Below are positions 15,946-24,390 of a stretch of 34,292 nucleotides of DNA, in pieces. A model generated the notes under the pieces. It made no database searches. It was given only the letters and a program-made list of their open reading frames with translations, and was not told the origin of the DNA. The first letter of the stretch is position 1. Every line of letters starts with the position of its first letter. This DNA is from a virus. The DNA lies in the IMG/VR virus record IMGVR_UViG_3300025674_000178, positions 1 through 34,292 of that record. One strand, written 5' to 3'. Position numbers and translations under genes: made by a program.

Positions 15946-17295
15946 TTACTTAAACGGTTTTCTGCCGAATGTGTCTCTCACCAATGAGAGACTTGTAAAT
16001 GTGTCTCTAGGTGTAATCCTATGACACAAACTTGCTATCATATATATGCCACTACTTTGCTTGTTTAAATAAGTATTTTTATCAACTGTCAATTCAGCAA
16101 AATTGCAGTGAATGAGATCACCTGCTCTTAAACTAAAATCACCAGGAACAACAACATTTACTTTGATAGTAAACATTTGATTGTATCTCATGATGGATTG
16201 AACCATCGTATTTGCAGCATCATAAGTTGGATCAAATGGAGTATTTTTCCAAGTTGATAACTGAGAATTAATATCTTTGCCAGATGGTAATGTTCCAACA
16301 TCCAAAACGTGATTCATTAATCTTGAAGTTGGAATTCTAAATTCATCAGCAACATAAGTCACTTCCTGAGAACCAGCATTTACAATCTTATCCTTCTGAT
16401 GATCATCGACATTATAGTTTCTTCTTCTATAATCCATTGCATAAAAATCAAAGAAGATACTTGAGTTGGAATAAGTTCCCAGTGTCAGATTTTGTTGCAA
16501 ATCAATGTCTCTTTCAATATTGTAAGATAAAATTTTGTCATCATACCCATCAGGTTTATTTGCGTTATTTGTATAGATGTATTTTTTAATCGCACTTTGT
16601 TGAAATAATTTATCAATAGATTTAAATTTAAATCCATCATATGTTTCATAAAATAAGTATCCAGCTGCTCCACCTTTAGATGATTTACCATCTACAGATA
16701 GTTCTGGAACAGATTTTGATGCTAACCAAGTATTAACATAAAATGGCTTTCTATCATTTCCAATGAAATTATAGTTAATCAAAGTAGAATCTGCTTCAAT
16801 ATTCTTTTGAGTTTTTAATACCCTTGTAAGTATAGAACTTACACTATCAGATATCTTACCATCATATCTTCTTACAACCCTAGTTTGCTCATTTGCAATG
16901 AACTCTTTTGTACACAAATCAATTGAGTATACATCCTTTTGAGTTCCTGGATCAATGTCACGAACACGATTAACATAAAAAGAAGTATCAGTTTTGAATG
17001 ACAACTTATTGGGAGTTTTCTGATTATCCTCAACTACTAAGAATACTTGTTCACCACCACGAATTGGAAGAGTATCTATAATTCCAGTAGTTTTAGTTTG
17101 TCCAGATAGTATTTTATCAGAAAATCCAGTTTCAACTATAACTGCAGTGGCAGAAATTGAGTTTGATAATACATTCTCGTAATAAGATATTTCAACTGCT
17201 CCTGCAGAAACATCAACAGATTCACCATTATTCTTTGCTTGGTAAATCTGAAATTTACTTATATTACCTGCTCTTGTTGTGGAATTATCTGCCAT
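15946..17295 (-). CDS. 27: gp27-like baseplate hub protein (449 aa)
   Basis: The N-terminus (AGNISKFQIYQAKNNGESVDVSAGAVEISYYENVLSNSISATAVIVETG) is the typical opening of phage hub proteins that form the trimeric ring under the tail tube. The C-terminus has FTIKVNVVVPGDFSLRAGDLIHCNF, the strand set seen in gp27/gpD-type hubs, and ends CHRITPRDTFTSLSLVRD. Its neighbours are a tape-measure-like protein upstream and gp5-like OB and spike proteins downstream, as expected for gp27. Identity with T4 gp27 is too low to read by eye, so the call rests on layout plus these motifs. Confidence 0.65.
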   Translation of the reverse strand: MADNSTTRAGNISKFQIYQAKNNGESVDVSAGAVEISYYENVLSNSISATAVIVETGFSDKILSGQTKTTGIIDTLPIRGGEQVFLVVEDNQKTPNKLSFKTDTSFYVNRVRDIDPGTQKDVYSIDLCTKEFIANEQTRVVRRYDGKISDSVSSILTRVLKTQKNIEADSTLINYNFIGNDRKPFYVNTWLASKSVPELSVDGKSSKGGAAGYLFYETYDGFKFKSIDKLFQQSAIKKYIYTNNANKPDGYDDKILSYNIERDIDLQQNLTLGTYSNSSIFFDFYAMDYRRRNYNVDDHQKDKIVNAGSQEVTYVADEFRIPTSRLMNHVLDVGTLPSGKDINSQLSTWKNTPFDPTYDAANTMVQSIMRYNQMFTIKVNVVVPGDFSLRAGDLIHCNFAELTVDKNTYLNKQSSGIYMIASLCHRITPRDTFTSLSLVRDTFGRKPFK

Positions 17296-19424
17296 TATCC
17301 TTGCTTGTATAAGAACCCATTGAGTTGAGCTTGATAGTAACTATTTAATAATTCTTTTTTACTAATTCCGAAAGGCAATGGAACAACTCCACCACTACCA
17401 TAAGAACCACCAGAAGGTTGAGATCCACCACCACCAAGAATTACAACTGGAGATGTTTGTTGTTCGTAAGATGCTTGTTGTGTTAAACCTACAGAACTTC
17501 TTGTGGATTGTTGGGGAGACACTTGCACTTGCTGGGGAGTTTGTGGTTGTGGGTTTGGTTGTATTTGCGGTGAAGTTGGTTGTGAAGGTGATGTAGATAC
17601 TCCACCTAAATTCGGAGCATTTGCTGGTCCGGGATTGGATTGTCCATATGATAAAGATCCGGGACCAACCCAAAATCCAAATCTATGCCCATGCCTCTTT
17701 ACTACTGAAATTGCATTTGCTGGATCATTTTTATAAACACCCAAGGAATTAAAATCAGTCCTACCACCAACAAATGCTTTAGCCTCTTGTTGTAGTTGTG
17801 GATTGTTAATATTCTGTGCTGCATTACTAACCATTCTTGCAGCATTAACTCCACCTCTACGATGTGATGCTACTGCAGCAATTGCAGTTGATTCATCAAC
17901 AATTGCTGCCCATTTTGATGGATCACTTTCATGAACTGGAGAATATTGGCTTGGTGCTGTAATTATATTTTTTATACTCTTTCCACCAGGGAAAATTCCA
18001 GCAGATGCTCTATTGTAAATAGATTGTGCAACATCTGCTTGCCCCTGAGGATTCCCACTTTCCAGAGAAGCAATTGCTGCAAGTGTCCAAAAATCAGCAT
18101 TACCTCCAGAAACTTGTCCCTGAACTTGTCCTATCTGCCCACCCATGGGTCCAGTTCCCACATTTCCAGCAGGCATTAAATCACTTTGGGGTGGGTTGAT
18201 TTGAGTTATTTGTCCACTAAGTTTTTTGTATATTTCCTTTCCAGCCCAATCACCAACAATACCACCCAAAAATCCACCAGCAAGAGTTCCAAGTCCGGGG
18301 AAAAGAACACTACCAACACCAGCGCCAATTGCAGAACCTAATGAAGCACCAGCAGCGCCTGCTATTGCATTATCCAATCGTTCGCCCATTGCAAGATCAA
18401 TACCAATTCCAATTAATGCACCAATAAAAGGTATCTTTTTAAAAACTTTAGATACTTTTCCAAGATGTTTCGTTCCCTTATCAGAAAATAGTTGTTTTGC
18501 TCTATTGAGTACTGAAGGATTTGTCTGCTTAGGTGTTCCTGATTTTAATGGTCTGGGAGTTGCTCTTGGTTTTTTTGCCTTTGATGGATCAACTCTTTTA
18601 GAACCACCACCTCTAGTTCCAGATCCAGCTCCTGCAGCAAGACCTGCTATTCTTTTTATATTATTAACTACATATTTTCCAAGTCCTTTGAAAACATTCT
18701 TTATAGATTTTCCCAAGTTTTTGATTAAATTTCCAGTTAATTTTGCAGGACCTTTTAATAAGAACTTTCCAAGTTTAGCAACATTTTTAATAAGTCCTTT
18801 TGCACTTACAGATAGTGATATTATACCAATCCTAATTACATCCCAAATATTATTCAATCCACTTTGAATGTCATTGAATATATCAAATATTTTTTTACTA
18901 TTTTTCAATAGGAAAACTAATAAACTTCCAATAAGTATACTAGTAAAGAAATTTAATATACGATCTAGAAAACTAATATTTGATGCAGACGGTAAGGAAA
19001 ATCCTTTCGTCTTTGCTTTTTTATTCTCTAAATCAGATTCTCTCTTATTCTTCTTATCAATTTCTTCAGTTTTTCTATCCTGTTGAATTTCTTTATCAGT
19101 ATTTTTCTTTTTATTCTTAAAATATTTTATAACATTGTCGAGAACTTTTGAAATATAACTACCTTTGTCTCTTAAAGATTCCGTAGAAATTTTTTTTGGA
19201 CCACCTTTTAAAGTAGGTTTATCACTAGCTGGACTTAATAAAGAAACTTTTGGAGCTGGTGGAAGTAACTTAACAGATTTTTGTGTTATTTTAACACTTT
19301 CCTTCCCATCCTTTAAGTCACTCGACTTTAGGAGTTTTTCTTTACTTATTTTTTTATTTTTTGCAGTTGTAGATCCGGAAGGACCCAACATTTTCGTTGC
19401 TACGCCGGTAAGTAATGGTAACAT
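17295..19424 (-). CDS. Tape-measure-like tail protein with SleB-type cell-wall hydrolase domain (709 aa)
   Basis: Domains in order: a Lys-rich disordered N-terminus (1-145), a hydrophobic helical segment SFLDRILNFFTSILIGSLLVFLL (151-173), basic amphipathic helices (200-265), a Gly/Ala-rich membrane-active-looking stretch (333-395), then a hydrolase domain (444-530) with FWTLAAIASLESGNPQGQADVAQSIYNRASAGIFP and SIKNIITAPSQYSP, matching the SleB/CwlJ peptidoglycan hydrolase family. E455 is the likely catalytic acid. The C-terminus is Pro/Gln-rich. Such a protein would locally cut cell wall as the tail tube enters. It shares the SFxDRI..FF..ILIGS motif with the next upstream gene, so the two are sibling tail proteins. 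Confidence 0.72.
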   Translation of the reverse strand: MLPLLTGVATKMLGPSGSTTAKNKKISKEKLLKSSDLKDGKESVKITQKSVKLLPPAPKVSLLSPASDKPTLKGGPKKISTESLRDKGSYISKVLDNVIKYFKNKKKNTDKEIQQDRKTEEIDKKNKRESDLENKKAKTKGFSLPSASNISFLDRILNFFTSILIGSLLVFLLKNSKKIFDIFNDIQSGLNNIWDVIRIGIISLSVSAKGLIKNVAKLGKFLLKGPAKLTGNLIKNLGKSIKNVFKGLGKYVVNNIKRIAGLAAGAGSGTRGGGSKRVDPSKAKKPRATPRPLKSGTPKQTNPSVLNRAKQLFSDKGTKHLGKVSKVFKKIPFIGALIGIGIDLAMGERLDNAIAGAAGASLGSAIGAGVGSVLFPGLGTLAGGFLGGIVGDWAGKEIYKKLSGQITQINPPQSDLMPAGNVGTGPMGGQIGQVQGQVSGGNADFWTLAAIASLESGNPQGQADVAQSIYNRASAGIFPGGKSIKNIITAPSQYSPVHESDPSKWAAIVDESTAIAAVASHRRGGVNAARMVSNAAQNINNPQLQQEAKAFVGGRTDFNSLGVYKNDPANAISVVKRHGHRFGFWVGPGSLSYGQSNPGPANAPNLGGVSTSPSQPTSPQIQPNPQPQTPQQVQVSPQQSTRSSVGLTQQASYEQQTSPVVILGGGGSQPSGGSYGSGGVVPLPFGISKKELLNSYYQAQLNGFLYKQG

Positions 19425-19425
19425 G

Positions 19426-21750
19426 TTATCCTACCATATTGTAAATGGATTTTACAACCAAGGAAGTCATATTATTTGGATCTTCCGATGGGAAAGATGG
19501 GACATTAGATTGATTTCCAGAAGCAGAACTAACTGCTGGTGTGGAACTTTGTTGGGGAGATCCTCCTGGTCCACCAATATACATAGGAACAATATTTGAT
19601 GCTGATGAAGGTGCTTGAATATTGGTAGAGGGAGAAGATGCTGCTATTTGTGCTTGTTGTATTGGATTTCCAAGAAATGCAATAGGATCTAATGATCCTT
19701 CAAACCCACCATGAACTTTTCTTCTAATTTCGTAATGAATTACTCCGGTCTTACTTTCACCTTGAACGACTGCTTGCCCAGGAGATACTCTTTGACCAGC
19801 TTTTACTAATACTCTTGCAGCTTCTGCAATTCTTTCATATACCCCAAGTTGATCATTGAAAATATCTATTGCCCAACCATCAGCACCATATCTAAATGGA
19901 CTTCCATGAACCACTCCACCAATTCTACTATAAAACTTTTCATTACCACTGATATCAAAATCAACTCCAGCATGTTTTCTATCTGGTTTACCATCCCTAT
20001 TATCATCTCTTGGAGCTCCATATGCCTGACCACCACCAGGTAAAGTATTAGTTCTGGGTAAAGGTGGAAGTCTAGATTGCATACCAACAACCCCACCACC
20101 TTGCATGGCACTGATGCCCATGCTAGAAAACTTAGGTTTATTTGTACCTCCACCCATTGCGTTCATTGAAAGTAGAGTATCTCTTCCCCAATAATCACCA
20201 GCAGCATTGCTCATCATAACTTCACCGGGTTCTGCGGCAACTAATCTAGTATCCTTTCCAAGTCCACTGATTGTTATACCAGAATTATTGGTTATTGGAC
20301 CACCTCTGTTGAAAGCAATGTCTCCAACATTAACTACTTGCCCACCATCAGTTTGCTGTTGAACAGGAGCGTTCCAAGTTGGTATTTGTACTGGAGATTG
20401 TGTTGGAAGTGGTTTTATTGGTTGAGCACTAATTTGTGGTTGACCAAGAAGACTTAATGCACCATTAATAACTCTAATTGCTCCTTGAATCCCAGTGTTA
20501 ATTGAATTAATGACAAAGTTTATTGGAGTTATTACTGCATTCCATATCCAATTTATAATTCCATTCAAGAAATTGACGATACCATTTACCAAATTTCTCA
20601 ATGGATTTAAAATTATGCTAGGATTTTTAATTACATTAAGTAAAAAATTTATAGCAGATCCTATAAGGATTGCCATAAAAAATTGCTTAATTCTGTCGAA
20701 GAAACTTACGAATGGTTTTGTTACTTTATTAAAAATATTTGTTGCTTTTGACTTTGATTCTAAATTTGCTTCTCTTTTTTTCTTTTTTTCTTTTTCTTCC
20801 TTTCTTCTTTTTCCTTCTTTTTGCTTTTTTTCTTGAGTATCTTCTTCTCTTATGGTTTTAAGAAGTTCATCTAACTTTTCTCCTACAGTATCCAATTCAT
20901 CGATTATTGCTTCTTTAAAATCATCAACATCTTCTGCAGTTTTTTCTTCAACAATCGATGATGGTGGTAAAAGTTTTTTTGGATCTAACTGAACTTTTTG
21001 AGATGATGCTTTTTTTGACATCATCTTATTAATATCTACCTTTTTGGGTTTAACTTTAAACTTACCAGTCTTGCCCTTAACTCTTTTAAATTCTTCTGTA
21101 ACTAGTTCAATACTCTCAGTTGACATCTGAGAACCGGACATTCTCCCAGCAGCAGCAGCTGCTCTCAATTCTGTGGCATATTCTTCATAAGTTAAGTCAA
21201 AAACATCTTCCAATCCCAAGATTGAAAGAATTCTTGAGTCTATTTCTTCATCTACTAAATCATCCTCTTTTTTTGCAACAACAGCAAGTGCTGAAGATGT
21301 TGGTGGTGGAGAACTTGAACTTGAAGAAGAATTTCCTCCTCCACCACCTGCACCAACTTCTACTGCACTTTCTTCTCTAATAAGATTTAAAAGTTCATCT
21401 AGTCCCTCTGGACCGAGTTCTTCTTCGAGTTGCTTAGTTCCTTCTTTTTTTCTCCCCTCAAATCCTTCTTCTCTAGATTTAGTTAAATATCTTGCAACTA
21501 ACCATCTTTGATAATCTTCAGCTTTATCTGGTGCATTAGCTTCATCAAAAAAAGGAACTCCTTCAGGGTCTTTTTTTATATTACTTATTACCTCATCTGC
21601 TTCTTTATCAGATAACTTAACATAAGAAGTTTTTCTAGAAGTACCAGGATAATCCTTACCAGTCAACTGAGCTCTAAAAGAATTCCACCCCCTTTCACCA
21701 AGTGGAGAATTATACCATTTTACTATTCCTGATGGTGGATTAAGAGCCAT
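19426..21750 (-). CDS. Tape-measure-like tail protein with degenerate M23 peptidase-like domain (774 aa)
   Basis: Domains in order: a folded N-terminus (1-125, GIVKWYNSPLGERGWNSFRAQLTG), a Ser/Pro linker (135-153), charged helices including a Lys/Glu-only stretch (300-330), a hydrophobic helical bundle (345-435) opening with SFFDRIKQFFMAILIGSAINFLL, then an M23-like domain (~585-700). The latter has HAGVDFD (593), GGVVHGSP, AGQRVSPGQAVV and VIHYEIRR (673). Zn-binding HxxxD is present, but HxH is VxH, so activity may be lost or altered. Its size and place between gp26-type and gp27-type genes fit the T4 gp29 tape-measure position. Confidence 0.7.
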   Translation of the reverse strand: MALNPPSGIVKWYNSPLGERGWNSFRAQLTGKDYPGTSRKTSYVKLSDKEADEVISNIKKDPEGVPFFDEANAPDKAEDYQRWLVARYLTKSREEGFEGRKKEGTKQLEEELGPEGLDELLNLIREESAVEVGAGGGGGNSSSSSSSPPPTSSALAVVAKKEDDLVDEEIDSRILSILGLEDVFDLTYEEYATELRAAAAAGRMSGSQMSTESIELVTEEFKRVKGKTGKFKVKPKKVDINKMMSKKASSQKVQLDPKKLLPPSSIVEEKTAEDVDDFKEAIIDELDTVGEKLDELLKTIREEDTQEKKQKEGKRRKEEKEKKKKREANLESKSKATNIFNKVTKPFVSFFDRIKQFFMAILIGSAINFLLNVIKNPSIILNPLRNLVNGIVNFLNGIINWIWNAVITPINFVINSINTGIQGAIRVINGALSLLGQPQISAQPIKPLPTQSPVQIPTWNAPVQQQTDGGQVVNVGDIAFNRGGPITNNSGITISGLGKDTRLVAAEPGEVMMSNAAGDYWGRDTLLSMNAMGGGTNKPKFSSMGISAMQGGGVVGMQSRLPPLPRTNTLPGGGQAYGAPRDDNRDGKPDRKHAGVDFDISGNEKFYSRIGGVVHGSPFRYGADGWAIDIFNDQLGVYERIAEAARVLVKAGQRVSPGQAVVQGESKTGVIHYEIRRKVHGGFEGSLDPIAFLGNPIQQAQIAASSPSTNIQAPSSASNIVPMYIGGPGGSPQQSSTPAVSSASGNQSNVPSFPSEDPNNMTSLVVKSIYNMVG

Positions 21751-21907
21751 TTTGTTGTTGCTTTAATTTCTCTTCTTCAAGATGATTTTGAAGTAATGCG
21801 ATATAAATGTCCCTTTCCCAAGGAATCATATTTTCAATCTCTGTTAATGAATATTTATGGTACTGCATTAAAGCAAAGTTAATCTTATAGTAGTTCTCAA
21901 GGTCCAT
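21740..21907 (-). CDS. Small baseplate-hub/tail chaperone-like protein, 55 aa (gp51-position)
   Basis: MDLENYYKINFALMQYHKYS, then LTEIENMIPWERDIYIALLQNHLEEEKLKQQQNGS. The MIPWERDIYIALL motif (27-39) recurs in the second half of phage tail-assembly chaperones and in T4 hub assembly proteins. ATG 21907 has AGG 9 nt upstream; an in-frame ATG at 21916 lacks room for a ribosome site. It lies 11 bp after the gp26-family gene and overlaps the tape-measure-like gene by 11 bp, the place of a tail chaperone. In T4 the equivalent hub-assembly factor would be gp51; that identity is inference. Confidence 0.68.
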   Translation of the reverse strand: MDLENYYKINFALMQYHKYSLTEIENMIPWERDIYIALLQNHLEEEKLKQQQNGS

Positions 21908-21918
21908 ATGGACCATAC

Positions 21919-22635
21919 CTATGCGAAAAAACTTGATAACCCTTCTAATAATACAGTACTTTCAACTTTTGTTTTGGGGTTTGTAAATGTCACCTCGTGG
22001 GAAAGTTTAGGCATTGTTTGGAAAAACTTTTCAATTTGCTTAAACTGCATACTATTCATCTGCTCAAGAAAATCAATTAATTCTTTTTTGGTAACATCAT
22101 CAGTTGACCAAACTTCTTCTTCATTGTAAATTTTATCAACGCATGATGCAATCAAATCAAAAGATTGATCCATGTTATTTTCGGAAATATCAAAATTTGA
22201 TTTCACAAATTGCTCCAATGATGGATACTTCATTTCCATCATTAAATTATCATCAAGTTTTATATGCTTATCATGCTCTGGATTCTTTTGAACTTTAATT
22301 TCATCAATATTAATATCTACACTTACCGAAGTTACTCCATCATCTGGTGCAATAAGATTGACCTCAATTTGCTCCCCGACAGATTTACCTCGGATGTTTA
22401 GAAACAAATATTCAATATCAAAAGTAGGAAGTGATTCTACTCTGACACCTTTTGTCTGAATGCAATTTTTAAGAACTGCTTTAATTGCATTTGATATATC
22501 TTTAGTATCTTCAGATTCTAATGCAAGGACTAATAGTTTTTCTTCTTTAACTAAAAATGGTCTGTATTTAATTTGCTTTCCTGTAGATGGCAACTCAAGT
22601 TCATAAGTTGGCGTAGCAATTGTTGGTAAAGGCAT
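21919..22635 (-). CDS. 26: gp26-family baseplate hub protein (238 aa)
   Basis: MPLPTIATPTYELELPSTGKQIKYRPFLVKEEKLLVLALESEDTK is the signature opening of the T4 gp26 baseplate family, with DIEYLFLNIRGKSVGEQIEV (~73-92) following. The rest is an acidic region and a helical C-terminus (VTKKELIDFLEQMNSMQFKQIEKFF). In T4, gp26 takes part in hub assembly; family members also act as tape-measure chaperones. A late promoter (22663-22670) lies about 28 bp upstream. The gene order gp54-like, gp26, small PWER protein, tape measure supports the call. Confidence 0.82.
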   Translation of the reverse strand: MPLPTIATPTYELELPSTGKQIKYRPFLVKEEKLLVLALESEDTKDISNAIKAVLKNCIQTKGVRVESLPTFDIEYLFLNIRGKSVGEQIEVNLIAPDDGVTSVSVDINIDEIKVQKNPEHDKHIKLDDNLMMEMKYPSLEQFVKSNFDISENNMDQSFDLIASCVDKIYNEEEVWSTDDVTKKELIDFLEQMNSMQFKQIEKFFQTMPKLSHEVTFTNPKTKVESTVLLEGLSSFFA

Positions 22636-22662
22636 AATGTCCTATAAGAGTTTCAGTATGGT

Positions 22663-22670
22663 TATTTATT
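22663..22670 (-). promoter_or_regulatory. T4-type late promoter AATAAATA
   Basis: The minus strand reads CAATAAATAACC. The element overlaps the TAA stop of the gp54-like gene (22668-22666) and lies 28 bp before the gp26-family start. It could drive the whole hub operon down to 11404. Confidence 0.6.
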
Positions 22671-23514
22671 GTTGAAATGGAACCACTTGTAATCTGATTG
22701 GTCCTTGAGATCCTGACTGTGATGGTTGTTTTGCGGTTTTAAGAGCACCTTCCCAATACTCTTTCCCAAATTCTATTCCATTTATATTTCTATAAAATGG
22801 TTCATTTTCTCCAAGACCAAAATTATTGGTATTTTGTTCAACAACTCCTGGTGATCTTGGATCTGCAATAGATTGTGGAATAGAATTAAAAATTCTTTCT
22901 CTGACATATCTAGTATACGAGAAAGAAACTGTGCATTTTAACAATTGACTTTGCTCATAGGATATTGGCATTGAAATAATATTGGTTGGAAAAGCATTCA
23001 CGAATGTATATGTCATAGAATTTGTAACATTCTGATCTTTCTCAAATTTAACAATGTATAAAGTACTTCTATATTTTGTAGGATAGTTCATTCTATAATG
23101 AACATAAGGATCTTTATATTCTTCTCTAGAGAATGTAGTTCCCTCCCCAACAATATAGTTTATCCAACCATCAAAAAATTCAATTACATTGTAGTTTCTA
23201 TCAACATAAAAAGTTAAATCTATACTTTCATCATACAATCTTCTATATGCCATTTTTTCAGCAACACCATGATAATCATTAGTGACATCATGAGTTGCTA
23301 ATCCAGATCCTGGTAAAGATGCTTCAGAACATAAAAGTTCAATATCAGATATTGTTCTATCACTAATACCCCTAGCAGCATTTCCCAAAAATTCAGCAGC
23401 AGATGCTGGTAATCCAAACTTCACATGATAAACGGAAGTTTGGGCGATATTTAATATTCTACTTTTTAATTCACTTACAGAATAATGTCTTGGAGTTCCT
23501 GGTGCTCCTGCCAT
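22666..23514 (-). CDS. 54: gp54-like baseplate-tail tube initiator (282 aa)
   Basis: A tube-protein-fold signature lies at residues ~81-120: YHGVAEKMAYRRLYDESIDLTFYVDRNYNVIEFFDGWINYIVG. It is followed by STLYIVKFEKDQNVTNSMTYTFVNAFPTNIISMPISYEQSQLLKCTVSFSYTRYVRE, the same pattern as T4 gp19/gp54-type tube proteins (VAEKMAYxR; FxDxW; AYPxNI; vsFxYxRw). With gp48, gp26 and gp53 nearby, gp54 (first ring between hub and tube) is the likeliest identity. A divergent gp19-like tube paralogue is the alternative. The start codon lies only 32 bp from the divergently read gp4. Confidence 0.68.
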   Translation of the reverse strand: MAGAPGTPRHYSVSELKSRILNIAQTSVYHVKFGLPASAAEFLGNAARGISDRTISDIELLCSEASLPGSGLATHDVTNDYHGVAEKMAYRRLYDESIDLTFYVDRNYNVIEFFDGWINYIVGEGTTFSREEYKDPYVHYRMNYPTKYRSTLYIVKFEKDQNVTNSMTYTFVNAFPTNIISMPISYEQSQLLKCTVSFSYTRYVRERIFNSIPQSIADPRSPGVVEQNTNNFGLGENEPFYRNINGIEFGKEYWEGALKTAKQPSQSGSQGPIRLQVVPFQQ

Positions 23515-23515
23515 C

Positions 23516-23523
23516 TATAAATA
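23516..23523 (+). promoter_or_regulatory. Consensus late promoter TATAAATA for the gp4 operon
   Basis: An exact TATAAATA on the plus strand, one base after the start codon of the divergent gp54-like gene and 23 bp before gp4 ATG. The expected transcript start is near 23529. It drives gp4, the 126-aa gene, gp48 and gp53. Confidence 0.82.
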
Positions 23524-23546
23524 CTTCTACCGATATATTATGTATA

Positions 23547-23993
23547 ATGGCAGAAAGCATAAAGAGTCGTTATAAACCTGAGTATCCAAAGAAATATAAG
23601 GGAGATCCTAACAACATCATTTGTCGCAGTAGTTGGGAGCGTAAATTTGCTCGATGGTGTGATTTGAATGAAAGTGTTTTAGAATGGGGATCTGAAGAGT
23701 TTTTTATTCCATACTTTGACCCAACTACAAGTAGAGTTAGAAGATACTTCCCAGACTTTATTATCAAAGTTCGTGAGCAGTCTGGTGACATTAAAAAGTA
23801 TGTGATAGAAATCAAACCAAAACGACAAACAATGCCACCAGTTCAAACAAGCAAAAAAAGAACTAGAACATTCATTAACGAAGTGAAAACTTATGCTGTG
23901 AATGAAGCAAAGTGGAAAGCAGCAAAAGAGTGGTGTGCAGATAGAATGCTTGAGTTTCGTATTATCACGGAAAGTGAACTGAGTATTGGATAA
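23547..23993 (+). CDS. 4: gp4 head completion protein (148 aa)
   Basis: The start chosen is ATG 23547 (MAESIKSRYKPEYPKKYKGD), giving 148 aa, close to the 150 aa of T4 gp4. The longer frame from 23403 is antisense to the gp54-like gene and precedes the promoter. The family pattern is clear: YKPxxPxKYxGD, IICRSSWERKFARWCDLNESVLEWGSEEFFIPY, RRYFPDFIIKV, KKYVIEIKPKRQTMPP. The WE..F..WCD, PDF and EIKPK residues form the PD-(D/E)XK-like core of this protein. In T4, gp4 finishes DNA-filled heads before tail joining. First gene of the plus-strand late operon. Confidence 0.9.
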   Translation: MAESIKSRYKPEYPKKYKGDPNNIICRSSWERKFARWCDLNESVLEWGSEEFFIPYFDPTTSRVRRYFPDFIIKVREQSGDIKKYVIEIKPKRQTMPPVQTSKKRTRTFINEVKTYAVNEAKWKAAKEWCADRMLEFRIITESELSIG

Positions 23994-24373
23994 TGGCACA
24001 AGGTTTTGGGCAAGATGTTCAACGGCAATCTGCAAGAGTTTCTCAACTTAAGAGAAAACTCGATGGTTCTGAAGATGCGGACTTGATTATGATGAATATT
24101 TTGGAAGTGTTCAGAGAAATAGAGTATGTTCCAGACCCAGGAAACTATTATACTTTTGTATACATTCCCAAAACTCCTGATATTCAATATGATGAACATC
24201 CATTAGTTGCCGTGACTGAAGTTCAACGATGGGGTTTTCGAGGATTTAATTACCATTGGGGTATGATGAGAAATTATACTTGGCAAGAAGTTGCTGGAGC
24301 ACTTCATCTTGTCAGACAAAATGAGATTGATTATCTTCGTTCATTACCTTTCGGTAAAATCAGGACTAAATAA
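23993..24373 (+). CDS. Conserved cyanophage protein, 126 aa, between gp4 and gp48
   Basis: Starts by TAATG overlap with gp4. MAQGFGQDVQRQSARVSQLKRKLDGSEDADLIMMNILEVFREIEYVPDPGNYYTFVYIPKTPDIQYDEHP leads to a strongly aromatic C-terminal half (EVQRWGFRGFNYHWGMMRNYTWQEV). N-terminal helices (residues 10-45) are followed by a beta/aromatic domain. No known domain is recognised. Co-transcription with gp4, gp48 and gp53 from a late promoter suggests a virion or assembly protein, perhaps for baseplate or neck; this is inference. Confidence 0.75.
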   Translation: MAQGFGQDVQRQSARVSQLKRKLDGSEDADLIMMNILEVFREIEYVPDPGNYYTFVYIPKTPDIQYDEHPLVAVTEVQRWGFRGFNYHWGMMRNYTWQEVAGALHLVRQNEIDYLRSLPFGKIRTK

Positions 24374-24390
24374 CTAAAAAGTTAGTATAA

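Noticed and set aside
18226-18867. 213-aa plus-strand open frame
   Set aside because: It is a mirror of the SleB-containing tail gene; Pro/Ala-rich translation of its Gly/Ala-rich antisense strand, no start signal or domain.
21852-21859. CATAAATA inside the 55-aa chaperone-like gene
   Set aside because: One mismatch to the late consensus, in coding sequence, about 100 bp from the next start; not strong enough.
23403-23546. N-terminal extension of gp4 by 48 residues
   Set aside because: It is antisense to the gp54-like gene, lies upstream of the late promoter, and T4 gp4 length fits the start at 23547.
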